A stretch of 64,000 nt of DNA from Actinopolymorpha alba DSM 45243 (GCF_000373925.1 NZ_KB892823.1:1-64000), one strand, 5' to 3'; numbered from the stretch's first letter, positions 40,842 to 50,188 are shown. Notes: generated by a model from the sequence alone, not told the origin. Made by a program: numbers and translations.

Positions 40842-41493
40842 CACACAGCGAGACGGATCCGAGCGCCGGCCGCACGAACGGCCGCCCATCCCCAGAGCCG
40901 AACGCCAACGACTGGACATCCCGCGCTCGCCCGCTCGTGGCCCGCGGCTGCGGTACGACCCGGAGCTGTTCGGGCGGTTCGCGGAGGGATTCGCGCGGTT
41001 CATGGGGACGGCGCGCTTCATCGGGTACATGACGGTGTTCGTGATCATCTGGGTCGCGATCAACCTGATCGGCATCTTCGGCCTCAAGTGGGATCCGTAC
41101 CCGTTCATCCTGCTCAACCTGTTCTTCTCGACACAGGCGTCCTACGCCGCGCCGCTGATCCTGTTGGCCCAGAACCGCCAGGAGGCCCGGGATCGCGTGC
41201 AGTACGACCAGGACCGGGACATGAGCGTCCGGACGCGGGCCGACATGGAGTTCCTGGCCCGCGAGGTCGCCTCCCTGCGGCTGGCGATGGGCGACGTCGC
41301 CACCCGCGACTACCTGCGTTCGGAGCTGCGGTCGCTGCTCGCGGAGTTGGACGGACGCCAGAACCAACCAGCCGAGCCCAGCCGGCAGGGAAGGCCCGGG
41401 CCTGTCCCAGCCGACGAACACGACCCGCCTGGATCCGTCAAACCCACCAAGCCGGTCGACACCGCCGAGCCCACCAAACCTGCACCCGACTAG
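40831..41493 (+). CDS. DUF1003 family membrane protein
   Basis: This 220-aa protein has two membrane helices around residues 70-112 (MTVFVIIWVAINLIGIFG and PFILLNLFFSTQASYAAPLIL), which define DUF1003. A cytosolic coiled segment (NRQEARDRVQYDQDRD) and a Pro/Lys-rich tail follow. Its function is unknown; co-occurrence with MgtE-like proteins suggests ion homeostasis. GTG 40831 overlaps the end of the CBS gene and has ggaggtg 4-5 nt upstream. An 86-bp palindrome begins 13 bp after its stop. Confidence 0.92.
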   Translation: MARDTQRDGSERRPHERPPIPRAERQRLDIPRSPARGPRLRYDPELFGRFAEGFARFMGTARFIGYMTVFVIIWVAINLIGIFGLKWDPYPFILLNLFFSTQASYAAPLILLAQNRQEARDRVQYDQDRDMSVRTRADMEFLAREVASLRLAMGDVATRDYLRSELRSLLAELDGRQNQPAEPSRQGRPGPVPADEHDPPGSVKPTKPVDTAEPTKPAPD

Positions 41494-41506
41494 CTGTGGC
41501 GCTCGG

Positions 41507-41592
41507 AATGATCACGTATACGTGGTCATTACCTGCCTCGCATGGTGTCGATGCCATGCAAGGCAGGCAATGACCACGTATACGTGATCATT
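41507..41592. repeat. 86-bp palindromic repeat, best-preserved copy
   Basis: Arms at 41507-41530 and 41569-41592 are exact reverse complements of each other, each built as aatgatcacgt, ta, acgtggtcatt. The 38-bp spacer (41531-41568) is also nearly self-complementary (cctgcctcgcatgg with ccatgcaaggcagg). The whole element could fold as a cruciform. It lies between DUF1003 and mrp on the same strand, 56 bp before the mrp start. Confidence 0.9.
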
Positions 41593-41648
41593 TCCATTCG
41601 CCGCCCACGTCGCGAGACGCGGACCAGGTGGGCCGTAGCATCGTAGGT

Positions 41649-42806
41649 ATGCAGAAGCTTCCCTCGCAGGAGCAGATCCAGGCCGCCCTGGGCGGCGTCC
41701 TCGACCCCGAGATCCGCCGGCCGATCACCGAGCTCGGCATGGTCCGCTCGGCCGAGGTACGCCCTGACGGCACCGCGCTGGTCACCGTGCTCCTCACGGT
41801 CGCCGGATGCCCGATGCGGGAGACCCTCACGCGCGACGTCACCAAGGCCCTGACCGAGCTCCCCGGCGTCACCGCGGTCGACGTCACCCTCGACGTCATG
41901 TCTGCTGAGCAACGGCAGGAGCTCCAGGGACGGCTGCGCGGCGGCGGGCCGGCGAAGGAGAACCCCTTCACCAAGCCCGACTCCCTCACCCGCGTGTACG
42001 CCGTCGCCTCCGGTAAAGGCGGTGTCGGCAAGTCCTCGGTGACGGTCAACCTCGCGGTGGCGATGGCGAACCAGGGCCTGAAGGTCGGCCTCCTGGACGC
42101 CGACGTCTACGGCCACTCGGTGCCCGCGATGCTCGGGATCGCCGACGTGCGCCCGACCCGGGTCGAAGACATGATCATGCCGGTGCCGGCGTACGACGTG
42201 AAGGTCATGAGCATCGGCATGCTGAAGCCGGGCCGCCAGCACGTGGTCGCCTGGCGGGGCCCGATGCTCGACCGAGCGCTCGGGCAGATGCTCTCCGACG
42301 TCTACTGGGGCGACCTCGACGTCCTGCTCCTCGACCTGCCGCCGGGCACCGGCGACATGGCGATCTCGGTCGGCCAGCAACTCACGAACGCCGACGTGAT
42401 CGTGGTGACGACGCCCCAGGAGGCGGCCGCCGAGGTCGCCGAACGCGCGGGCACGATCGCGTCGATGCTGCACCAGAAGGTCACCGGCGTGGTCGAGAAC
42501 ATGTCGTGGCTGCCGTGCCCGCACTGTGGGTCGACGCACCGGATCGATGTGTTCGGCACCGGTGGAGGCACCCGGGTGGCCGCGACGCTGAGCGAGCGAC
42601 TGGGGTACGACGTACCCCTCCTCGGCGAGATCCCGCTCGACCCGCGGCTGCGTACCGGCGGCGACGCCGGCCTGCCGGTGGTGCTCGACGACCCGGGCGC
42701 ACCCGCGTCGGAGATTCTTCACGCACTGGCGAAGGAACTCGCCGATCGCCGGCCAAGCCTGGTGGGACGCTCACTCGGCATCACCCCCACCAACGGGCGC
42801 TCGTAG
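41649..42806 (+). CDS. mrp: Mrp/NBP35-type Fe-S cluster carrier ATPase
   Basis: This 385-aa protein has an N-terminal MIP18/DUF59 domain (residues 1-90, LDPEIRRPITELGMV and TVAGCPMRETL). A deviant Walker A P-loop GKGGVGKS is at 122-129, with DADVYGHSVP, and LPPGTGDM as switch. The CPHCG near residue 287 is the paired-cysteine site that bridges a 4Fe-4S cluster in the dimer. It carries clusters to apo-proteins in the cytosol. ATG 41649 gives MQKLPSQEQIQ; seven extra codons upstream are less likely. In Streptomyces and Mycobacterium mrp lies close to tatB and sigE, as I recall; here about 11 kb of sugar genes separate them. Confidence 0.94.
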   Translation: MQKLPSQEQIQAALGGVLDPEIRRPITELGMVRSAEVRPDGTALVTVLLTVAGCPMRETLTRDVTKALTELPGVTAVDVTLDVMSAEQRQELQGRLRGGGPAKENPFTKPDSLTRVYAVASGKGGVGKSSVTVNLAVAMANQGLKVGLLDADVYGHSVPAMLGIADVRPTRVEDMIMPVPAYDVKVMSIGMLKPGRQHVVAWRGPMLDRALGQMLSDVYWGDLDVLLLDLPPGTGDMAISVGQQLTNADVIVVTTPQEAAAEVAERAGTIASMLHQKVTGVVENMSWLPCPHCGSTHRIDVFGTGGGTRVAATLSERLGYDVPLLGEIPLDPRLRTGGDAGLPVVLDDPGAPASEILHALAKELADRRPSLVGRSLGITPTNGRS

Positions 42807-42870
42807 GGCGCGCTCACCGCGATCCGGCGACGCCCGGTATGGCTGGTGCCTGAGCGGGAACGCCCAAGGC

Positions 42871-43110
42871 ATGAGCGAGCGTAGCGAGCGAACCATCCAA
42901 CACAGCGCCATAAATGCCTCATGCGCGCCCGCAGCGAAGCGAGGACGCGCATGAGCAAGCGCAGCGAGCGAACCATCCAACACAGCGCCAAAAGTGCCTC
43001 ATGCGCGCCCGCAGCGAAGCGAGGACGCGCATGAGCAAGCGCAGCGAGCGAACCATCCAACACAGCGCCAAAAGTGCCTCATGCGCGCCCGCAGCGAAGC
43101 GAGGACGCGC
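42871..43110 (+). repeat. 80-bp start-codon-associated repeat, three tandem copies
   Basis: Units run 42871-42950, 42951-43030 and 43031-43110. Each begins atgagc(g/a)agcg and ends gcgaggacgcgc. The second and third are virtually identical, and the first differs at a few bases. The oxidoreductase ATG is the first base after the last unit (43111), and its second to fourth codons (agcaagcgc) still match the repeat. There are no spacers between units, so this is not CRISPR. The single copy at 26621-26700 has the same arrangement. Confidence 0.9.
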
Positions 43111-44457
43111 ATGAGCAAGCGCTTCGATGTGATCGTGATCGGGATGGGGCCGGGCGGGGAGACTGTCGCCCAGAGGCTGATGGCGGCGGGGAAATCTGTC
43201 GCCGTGGTGGAGAAGGAACTCATCGGCGGTGAATGCCCCTATTGGGCGTGTATGCCGTCCAAGGCTCTGCTTCGGCCGGTCGAGGCCCGGGCGGAGGCCT
43301 CGCACGCGGCGGGGATCAGCACTCCCGCAGTTGACTGGGCAAAGATCCGGAACTACCGCGACATCATTGTCGGCTACCACGACGACAGCAGCCGCGTCGA
43401 TGCCTACCGCTCGGACGGAGCGACCGTCATCAAGGGCGAGGGCCGGCTCGCCGGGCCCGGACAGGTCACGGTGAACGGCGAGCGGCTCACTGCCGACAAC
43501 ATCATTCTCGCCACCGGGTCGAGGCAGGCCTGGCCGTCCGTCGAGGGACTGGATCAGGTACCCGTGTGGACCAACCGGGAAGCCACCAGCCTGACCGAGA
43601 TACCTGAACGCGCGCTGCTCATCGGCGGCAGCGCGGTTGGCGTCGAACTCGGCACGTTCCTGTCCCGGATGGGCAGCCGGGTCACGATCGTTCAGCGAGG
43701 GCCGCGGCTGCTCGGCCGCGAGGTCCCCGAACTCAGTGAGCTCGTCGCCGCCCGCCTGGTCAAGGACGGCATCGACGTCCGTGTCCGATGTCAGGCGCGC
43801 GCGGTCCGACGCGAGGGCCAGGACACGGTGGTCGAGCTCGACGATGGGACCAGCGTGCGCGTCGATGTGGTCGTACTCGCTTCCGGCCGCGCCCTGAGGA
43901 CTGACCTTGGTCTGGAGTCTGTCGGGGTACGTACTGGAGCCCGCGGCGAGGTTCCCATCGACCAGCACTGTCGGGTCGCGGACGGGCTGTGGGCGGTCGG
44001 CGACATCACCGGCGTCGCGCTGTTCACCCATATGGCGTTGTACCAAGGCCGGGTCGTCGCGGACAACATTCTCGGCACACCACACGTCGCGAACTACACC
44101 GGAATACCCCGCGTCGTGTTCGCCGAACCCGAGATCGCCGCGGTCGGCCTCACGACCGACGCCGCCCGCCGGCAGGGAATCGACGTCGCCACCGCACAGA
44201 TCGACCTGCCCAGGTCGATTCGCCGGCCCGAGACGTACGAAACCGAACCGAGCGGCACGCTCGGGCTCATCGCCGACCGGTCGCGGAGGATCCTGGTCGG
44301 CGCCTGGGCCGTCTCGCCGCTGGCCGGGGAGTGGATCCACACCGGCGCCCTCGCCGTCCGCGCCCAGCTGCCCATCGACGTGCTGCTGGACGGGATCGCG
44401 CAGTTCCCCACCTACAACGAGGCCTACTACGAGGCCGCCGCCGCTCTCGGACTGTGA
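43111..44457 (+). CDS. FAD-dependent pyridine nucleotide-disulfide oxidoreductase
   Basis: This 448-aa enzyme of the dihydrolipoamide/mercuric reductase class has the FAD motif VIGMGPGG at the N-terminus. The redox-active pair lies in GGECPYWACMPSKA (CxxxxC). The NAD(P) motif is LLIGGSAVGVELG, and ADGLWAVGDITG marks the second FAD site. The C-terminal catalytic segment, usually HxHPTxxE, reads QFPTYNEAYYEA. The active-site His is therefore not apparent, which departs from classical disulfide reductases. The start codon is set by the end of the 80-bp repeat, and no separate ribosome site is clear beyond gagcgaggac inside it. The electron acceptor is unknown. Confidence 0.9.
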   Translation: MSKRFDVIVIGMGPGGETVAQRLMAAGKSVAVVEKELIGGECPYWACMPSKALLRPVEARAEASHAAGISTPAVDWAKIRNYRDIIVGYHDDSSRVDAYRSDGATVIKGEGRLAGPGQVTVNGERLTADNIILATGSRQAWPSVEGLDQVPVWTNREATSLTEIPERALLIGGSAVGVELGTFLSRMGSRVTIVQRGPRLLGREVPELSELVAARLVKDGIDVRVRCQARAVRREGQDTVVELDDGTSVRVDVVVLASGRALRTDLGLESVGVRTGARGEVPIDQHCRVADGLWAVGDITGVALFTHMALYQGRVVADNILGTPHVANYTGIPRVVFAEPEIAAVGLTTDAARRQGIDVATAQIDLPRSIRRPETYETEPSGTLGLIADRSRRILVGAWAVSPLAGEWIHTGALAVRAQLPIDVLLDGIAQFPTYNEAYYEAAAALGL

Positions 44458-44507
44458 GGCGATCAGGACGCTCCTCGGACCCGACCAAGCCCCAGGTGGC
44501 CATCTCG

Positions 44508-44555
44508 GAGTGTGAAGACTTTGGGGTGCAATAACCCCCCGAAGTCTTCACACTC
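44508..44555. terminator. Strong hairpin after flavin oxidoreductase
   Basis: gagtgtgaagactt (44508-44521) pairs perfectly with 44542-44555, and inner ggggt/acccc extends it. It lies about 50 bp after the oxidoreductase stop and is one of two hairpins in the 308-bp convergent gap to the GH65 gene, which holds no other gene. Confidence 0.72.
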
Positions 44556-44592
44556 TTGCCGAAATTTGCCTTATAGATGGGGCTGCGCTTCG

Positions 44593-44670
44593 GCGAAGTT
44601 GATCAACGGTCCGCAAAACGGGCACTCCCTGCCGTGGGTGTCCGAATTCGGGACCGTTGATCAACTTCGC
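44593..44670. terminator. Long perfect hairpin before GH65 3' end
   Basis: gcgaagttgatcaacggtcc (44593-44612) and its exact reverse complement (44651-44670) enclose a 38-nt loop that can pair further. The motif agttgatca is shared with the hairpin at 15260-15327. It is placed to terminate the minus-strand GH65 transcript. Confidence 0.65.
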
Positions 44671-44765
44671 TCCGGCAACTACAGAAGCCGTCTCCCCATA
44701 GGGAATGGCTCCGCTGCCGTGCCCAGCAAGAGCCGGGCGTCCCGACCTCAGCGATCACCCATGCG

Positions 44766-47141
44766 TTACCTCGTGGTGGCGGGGCGCCGGCGGGCGGGTG
44801 CTCGACCCGGCGGCTGGGAGGGCGGCTCGCGACGTGGTAGCGGCGGAGTCGGCAGGCTGATCTCTTCGCCCGGACCGATGGTGACCGGCTGGCCGTGATG
44901 GGCGAACTCCAGCGGCTTGCCGCGGAACAGCTGGTAGGTCGCGTGGTCCGCGCTGATCTTGACCCTGATCTGCCTTCCCGCGAAGCGCATCCGAAACGCC
45001 AGACCGGCCAGTTGCGGAGGGAGCCGCGGCGCGAAGCTGAGTTGTCCGTGGTGGTCGCGCATCCCACCGAGGCCGGCGACGGTGGCCGCCCAGGCGCCGG
45101 CGAGTGAGGCGATGTGGACGCCGCTCGCGACGTTGTGCTGGACGTCGTGGAGGTCGGCGAAGGCCGCTTCACCGAGGTAGTCGTAGGCGAGTTCAAGGTG
45201 TCCGACTTCGGCGGCGAGCACCGCCTGCGTCGCGGCCGAGAGTGAGGAGTCGCGGACCGTCCGCGCCTCGTAGTACGCGAAGTTGCGAGCCTTCTGCTCC
45301 GGCGTGAACGCATCACCGGCGAGGTGCATCGCGAGCACCAGGTCCGCCTGCTTGACCACCTGCTTGCGGTAGAGATCGACGTACGGGAAGTGCAGCAGCA
45401 GGGGATAGCTGTCCGCCGGCGTAGCTTCGAAGTCCCAGTCCGCGTAACAGGTGAAGTCGTCGCACTGCGGATGAACCCCCAGCGCCTCGTCGTACGGTAT
45501 GGCCATCTTGTCGGCGGCCTTGCGCCACCGGCGAATCTCCGACTCCTCAACGCCGAGCCTGCTCGCCACCTCCGGATGCCGCTCGCACACCGCGACCGCC
45601 TCCCGCAGATTCCGGCGCGCCATCAGGTTGGTGTAGACGTTGTTGTTCTTGACCGCGGTGTACTCATCGGGACCGGTGACGCCGTCGATCCGGAAGCCGG
45701 TTTGCCGGTCGTGGTGTCCCAGCGACGCCCAGAGCCGAGCGGTCTCGACCAGGAGTTCTGCTCCGAAGTCCACCTCGAACGCGGTGTCGCCGGTCGCGTC
45801 GAGGTAGCGGGCGGTGGCGTCCGCGACGTCGGCGTTGATGTGGAACGCCGCGGTCCCGGCCGGCCAGTAGCCAGAGCACTCGTCACCGTCAATCGTCCGC
45901 CACGGAAAAGCAGCGCCGGCCTGGCCGAGTTCGCGCGCCCGTACGCGTGCCTTCGGCAGCGTCGAATGCCGCCACCGCAGGACGTCGCGCGCGGCCTGCG
46001 GCGTGGTGTACGTGAGGACGGGCAGGACGAAGCTCTCGGTGTCCCAGAAGGCGTGCCCGTCGTATCCGGGGCCGGTCAGCCCTTTGGCCGGAATCGCCCG
46101 GGACTCCCCGCGTGCGCCCGCCTGCAGGACGTGGAAAAGCGCGAACCGCAACGCCTGCTGGAGTTCTGGGTCGCCGGCCACCTCGATGTCGGCGGCTTCC
46201 CAGAAGTCGTCTAGGTAGTGGCGCTGGTCGTGCTGGAGCCCCTGCCAGCCGATCTGCAGCGCTCCGTCCAGAGCGGCGTGAACCTGCGCCTGTAACGCTG
46301 GCGTGGAACGGTGGCTCGACCAGCCGTACGCCAGGTACTTCGTGATCCGCAGGCGTCGGCCCGCCGGGACCATGGCGGTGATGGTGAGCCGTGCGCTGTC
46401 CCCGGCGGCTTCGATTCTGGTCCGCAGTTTGTCCGGTGCGTGCACGTGGTGGTCCATCGCGGCGGCCATCCGGAGCCCGGAACGACGCGTGTGATGTCCC
46501 AGAACCGCGCGATAGTGAACCGAGGACGCCGCGTCCGGCACCAGAGGGGCTTCGAGCGCGGCCGCTGCGCGGGGGTCCGCGGACGTCTCGGTCGGTTCGT
46601 TGGCCAGCAGTTCGGACTGGACGACGAGCTGCAACGGCTCGTCCAGTGCTTCGACCTGGTAGTGGATCGCGGCGATCGCGCGCTGGGTGAACGACACCAG
46701 CCGTTCGGACTCGATCCGCACGCGACTGCCGGTCGGCGACTCCCAGTCCGTGCGGCGCCGTAGTGTGCCCGCGCGGAAGTCGATTGTGCGTTCATGCGCC
46801 AGTGTGGAGCCATAGCGCATATCGAGCGGCTCGTCCTCCACCAGCAGCCGGATGATCTTGCCGTCGGTCACGTTGACGATCGTCTGACCGTCCTCCGGGT
46901 CGCCGTATCCGGTCTCGGCGTACGGCAGTGGCCGGCGTTCGAAGAAGCCGTTGAGATACGTGCCGGGCAGGCCGACCGGTTCACCTTCGTCCAAGGAACC
47001 GCGTAGACCGATGTGGCCGTTGGCGAGCGCGAACGTCGACTCGTGGCGCTTGAGCGCGTCGGTGTCCAAGCCATGCCAGCGCAGCCCCCACGGCATCACG
47101 TCGTACCCGGGTGCACCGGGGTCAGGCACGTGGGCTGTCAT
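44766..47141 (-). CDS. Glycoside hydrolase family 65 disaccharide phosphorylase
   Basis: This 791-aa protein has the GH65 layout: an N-terminal beta-sandwich (HESTFALANGHIGLRGSLDEG), a linker, an (alpha/alpha)6 barrel, and C-terminal strands. The general acid is Glu493 in VTGPDEYTAVKNNN, and FWDTESFVLP and WPAGTAAFHINADV are further active-site strings. Members phosphorolyse maltose, trehalose or kojibiose to beta-glucose 1-phosphate. The acceptor loop cannot be typed by eye. The beta-phosphoglucomutase gene upstream overlaps its start by 4 nt, confirming a phosphorylase rather than a hydrolase role. The Pro/Arg-rich tail is unusual. Confidence 0.92.
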   Translation of the reverse strand: MTAHVPDPGAPGYDVMPWGLRWHGLDTDALKRHESTFALANGHIGLRGSLDEGEPVGLPGTYLNGFFERRPLPYAETGYGDPEDGQTIVNVTDGKIIRLLVEDEPLDMRYGSTLAHERTIDFRAGTLRRRTDWESPTGSRVRIESERLVSFTQRAIAAIHYQVEALDEPLQLVVQSELLANEPTETSADPRAAAALEAPLVPDAASSVHYRAVLGHHTRRSGLRMAAAMDHHVHAPDKLRTRIEAAGDSARLTITAMVPAGRRLRITKYLAYGWSSHRSTPALQAQVHAALDGALQIGWQGLQHDQRHYLDDFWEAADIEVAGDPELQQALRFALFHVLQAGARGESRAIPAKGLTGPGYDGHAFWDTESFVLPVLTYTTPQAARDVLRWRHSTLPKARVRARELGQAGAAFPWRTIDGDECSGYWPAGTAAFHINADVADATARYLDATGDTAFEVDFGAELLVETARLWASLGHHDRQTGFRIDGVTGPDEYTAVKNNNVYTNLMARRNLREAVAVCERHPEVASRLGVEESEIRRWRKAADKMAIPYDEALGVHPQCDDFTCYADWDFEATPADSYPLLLHFPYVDLYRKQVVKQADLVLAMHLAGDAFTPEQKARNFAYYEARTVRDSSLSAATQAVLAAEVGHLELAYDYLGEAAFADLHDVQHNVASGVHIASLAGAWAATVAGLGGMRDHHGQLSFAPRLPPQLAGLAFRMRFAGRQIRVKISADHATYQLFRGKPLEFAHHGQPVTIGPGEEISLPTPPLPRREPPSQPPGRAPARRRPATTR

Positions 47142-47890
47142 GGCTGGGCCACCAGTTCCGCGAGATCGGACACCACGACGTCGGCGCCGTGGGCCCGCAG
47201 GGCGTCGGCGTGCGGTCCTTCCCGGAGCTCCTGGTCGGTACGGTCGACGCCGACCACCAGGCCGAAGCCGCCCGCGTGGCCCGCCTCCACTCCCGCGACC
47301 GCGTCCTCGAAGACCGCCGCCGCGGACGGTTCGACACCGAGTGCCTGGGCACCGGCCAGGTACGAATCCGGCGCCGGTTTGCCGCGCAGGTGCCGCTTCG
47401 TGATCACCTGCCCGTCGATCCTGGCCTGGACGAACTGGTCGAGATGCGTCGCCTCCAGCACGGCGGCGCCGTTGTTGGACGAGGTGACCACCGCGATCCG
47501 CAGCCCGGCCTCCTGGGCCGCCCGCAGATAGCGCACAGAGCCCGGATAAGGCTGCACGCCACGCTCGGCGATGAGGGAACGCAATGCCGCGTTCTTCCGG
47601 TTGCCGACGCCATTGACCGTCATCGCCGTCGGAGGATCGTCGGCGGCTCCTTCCGGCAACGTGATCTGCCGCGAGGCGAGAAAATCCCGAACCCCGTCGG
47701 CCCGCGGGCGCCCGTCCACATGGTCGAGGTAGTCCTGCTCAGTAAATGGCGCGAATCCCGGCCCTTCACGCTCTTGGAGAAAAGCATCGAAGGTCGCCTT
47801 CCAGGCCGCCATATGCAGCTTGGCGGTATTTGTCAGAACCCCGTCGAGATCGAACAGGCAGGCGGTAATACCCTTCGTTAATCCGAGCAC
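47138..47890 (-). CDS. pgmB: Beta-phosphoglucomutase (HAD superfamily)
   Basis: This 250-aa HAD phosphatase-fold mutase has the nucleophile/acid pair in FDLDGVLTNTA, VTSSNNGA (motif II), the Lys in RGKPAPDSYLAGA, and the metal-binding FEDAVAGVEAG. It would convert beta-glucose 1-phosphate from the GH65 enzyme to glucose 6-phosphate. The cap region contains HVDGRPRADGV, as in beta-PGMs. The start is GTG 47890; its stop overlaps the GH65 ATG by 4 nt, so the two genes form an operon. It is divergent from transketolase, and the 184-bp gap should carry promoters for both directions. Confidence 0.92.
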   Translation of the reverse strand: MLGLTKGITACLFDLDGVLTNTAKLHMAAWKATFDAFLQEREGPGFAPFTEQDYLDHVDGRPRADGVRDFLASRQITLPEGAADDPPTAMTVNGVGNRKNAALRSLIAERGVQPYPGSVRYLRAAQEAGLRIAVVTSSNNGAAVLEATHLDQFVQARIDGQVITKRHLRGKPAPDSYLAGAQALGVEPSAAAVFEDAVAGVEAGHAGGFGLVVGVDRTDQELREGPHADALRAHGADVVVSDLAELVAQP

Positions 47891-48074
47891 AACTTCGACG
47901 CTACTCGCCTGGGCGGTTGCGCCGGACGGTTGTACACCGGACCCGGGCAGGTAGGCCCTCCCCGATCAGGGACGTGCGACCCATGCCTTCGTCGGTCCCT
48001 TTGTAACAGGCTGTTTTGTGCAGGCGATAAGGCGACAAGTGGAAGCGAGACCCAAGGCACTGGGCCAGGCAACG

Positions 48075-50186
48075 ATGACGGACTTCGACGCACTGTCGGT
48101 CAGCACCATCCGCGGGCTGTGTATGGACGCGGTGCAGAGGGCAGAGTCCGGACATCCTGGAACGCCGATGGGAATCGCACCTGTCGCTTATACGCTCTGG
48201 CAGAGGTTCCTGCGATTTGATCCGCGGGACCCGATCTGGCCGAATCGCGATCGTTTCGTTCTTTCCGAGGGGCATGCCTCGACGCTGCTCTGGTCACTTC
48301 TGCACCTGGCCGGAGTGCGGGCCGTCGACCCCGACTACGAAATACTCGGCACTCCCGCCGTCACGCTGAATGATCTCAAGACGTTCCGCTCGCTTGATTC
48401 GCATTGCCCCGGCCATCCCGAATATCGGCTGACCAGCGGCGTGGAGGCCACCACGGGACCACTTGGCCAGGGTGTTGCCATGTCAGTCGGGATGGCGATG
48501 GCCAGCCAGTGGCTCGCCGCCCGCTACAACCAAGACGGCCCTTCTCAGGGGTCAGGGGGTCGTCCCCCGGGCAACAAGCAGTTCTCGTTGTTCGACTTCG
48601 ACGTATACGCAATCGCCGGCGACGGCTGCATGATGGAGGGCATCTCCTCTGAAGCCGCATCGCTCGCGGGTTACCAGAGGTTGTCCAACCTGTGTTGGAT
48701 CTACGACTCCAACCGGGTGACGATCGAGGGCCATACCGACATCACCTTCACCGAGGATGTCGCCGAACGATTTCTCGCGTACGGCTGGAACGTCACGACG
48801 GTCGCGGACGCGAACGATCTCGAGATGGTCGCGCGTGCCTTGCAATCGTTCAGGGCCGAGCACAGCAGGCCGACGCTGATTCTCGTACACAGCCATATCG
48901 GCTACGGCTCGCCGTTGGAGGATTCACCGAAGGCACATGGCGCACCCCTGGGCGCGGAGGCAGTTCGCGCGACCAAGCGAACGCTCGGCCTACCAGAAGA
49001 CGTCGAATTCTGCATCCCTGACGGCCTGTACGACTGGTTCGAGAGCGGCATCGGCGCTCGAGGCGCGACAGCCCGGGCCGCCTGGGAGGCGAAGTTCAAG
49101 GAGTACGCGAACTCCTTCCCCGAGCTGGCCGACGAGATCGAGCGAATGCAGCGCCGCGAGGTGCCGCCGGGTTGGGACGCCGACCTTCCGGTGTTCTCTC
49201 CTGATCCGAAAGGCGTCGCGACCCGCACCTCGTCCGGTGAAGTGCTGAACGCCGTCGCCCGGAACCTGCCGTGGCTCGTCGGCGGGTCGGCTGATCTCAC
49301 CCCGTCGACGAAGACCTGGCTGCAGGTCGACGGTGGGGCGGCGTTCGCGCCCGAGAACCGTGGCGCGCGCAACGTCCACTTCGGGGTTCGCGAACACGCG
49401 ACGGCCGCGATCGCGAACGGCCTGGCGGTGTCGAAGATCCGGCCGTTCTGGTCGGGATTCCTGATCTTTTCCGACTACGCGCGTGCCGCGATCCGGATGT
49501 CGGCGTTGATGGAGGTGCCCGTCATCCACATCTTCACCCACGACTCGATCGGTGTCGGCGAGGACGGTCCGACCCATCAGCCGGTTGAGCAGCTCGCGTC
49601 GCTGCGCGCGATGCCTGGACTCCTGGTATTCCGGCCGGCCGACGCCAACGAGGTGGTCGAGGCCTGGCGGGTGATCGGTTCCCTGCGCCGGGAGCCGGCG
49701 GCGCTCGTGCTGACTCGGCAGGCCGTTCCGACGTTCGACCGTACGCAGTTTCACAGTGCCGAGGGCCTCGCGCGCGGTGCGTACGTCCTCGCAGATCCAC
49801 CGGATGGCGGTCAACCGGACGTACTGTTGCTCGCCACCGGATCGGAGGTGGCACTCGCCCTCTCGGCACGGGAGGAGCTCGCCCGTGACGGCATCGCCGC
49901 GCGGGTGGTGAGCATGCCGTGCTGGGAGCTCTTCGACCGGCAGCCGGCCGAGTATCGCGATGCCGTCCTTCCACCGGACGTCACCGCCCGCGTCGCGATC
50001 GAGCAGGCGTCGGACCTCGGCTGGGACCGCTACGTCGGTCCCGGTGGCGCCGTCATCGGCATGCACACCTTCGGCGCCTCCGCACCGCTGAAGCAGCTGC
50101 TCGGAAAGTTCGGCTTCACCCCCGACCGGGTGACCGAAACCGCCCGCGCCGTGGTGGAAATGGCCCAAGCGGATCGAAGGGGCTGA
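48075..50186 (+). CDS. tkt: Transketolase
   Basis: This 703-aa thiamine-diphosphate enzyme moves two-carbon units between ketoses and aldoses. It shows [27 protein letters not shown], the ThDP/Mg motif [16 protein letters not shown], and the pyrimidine-side [13 protein letters not shown] with [15 protein letters not shown]. At residues about 156-169 there is an additional 14-residue stretch ([14 protein letters not shown]) where transketolases normally run straight from RxN to the LFDF strand; its DNA contains a palindrome. ATG 48075 is chosen over GTG 48018 since the extension is not conserved-looking. It is followed at 2 bp by transaldolase: one operon. Confidence 0.95.
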   Translation: MTDFDALSVSTIRGLCMDAVQRAESGHPGTPMGIAPVAYTLWQRFLRFDPRDPIWPNRDRFVLSEGHASTLLWSLLHLAGVRAVDPDYEILGTPAVTLNDLKTFRSLDSHCPGHPEYRLTSGVEATTGPLGQGVAMSVGMAMASQWLAARYNQDGPSQGSGGRPPGNKQFSLFDFDVYAIAGDGCMMEGISSEAASLAGYQRLSNLCWIYDSNRVTIEGHTDITFTEDVAERFLAYGWNVTTVADANDLEMVARALQSFRAEHSRPTLILVHSHIGYGSPLEDSPKAHGAPLGAEAVRATKRTLGLPEDVEFCIPDGLYDWFESGIGARGATARAAWEAKFKEYANSFPELADEIERMQRREVPPGWDADLPVFSPDPKGVATRTSSGEVLNAVARNLPWLVGGSADLTPSTKTWLQVDGGAAFAPENRGARNVHFGVREHATAAIANGLAVSKIRPFWSGFLIFSDYARAAIRMSALMEVPVIHIFTHDSIGVGEDGPTHQPVEQLASLRAMPGLLVFRPADANEVVEAWRVIGSLRREPAALVLTRQAVPTFDRTQFHSAEGLARGAYVLADPPDGGQPDVLLLATGSEVALALSAREELARDGIAARVVSMPCWELFDRQPAEYRDAVLPPDVTARVAIEQASDLGWDRYVGPGGAVIGMHTFGASAPLKQLLGKFGFTPDRVTETARAVVEMAQADRRG

Positions 50187-50188
50187 CC

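Noticed and set aside
42871-43110. Possible CRISPR array
   Set aside because: The three 80-bp units are contiguous with no unique spacers, and no cas genes are present.
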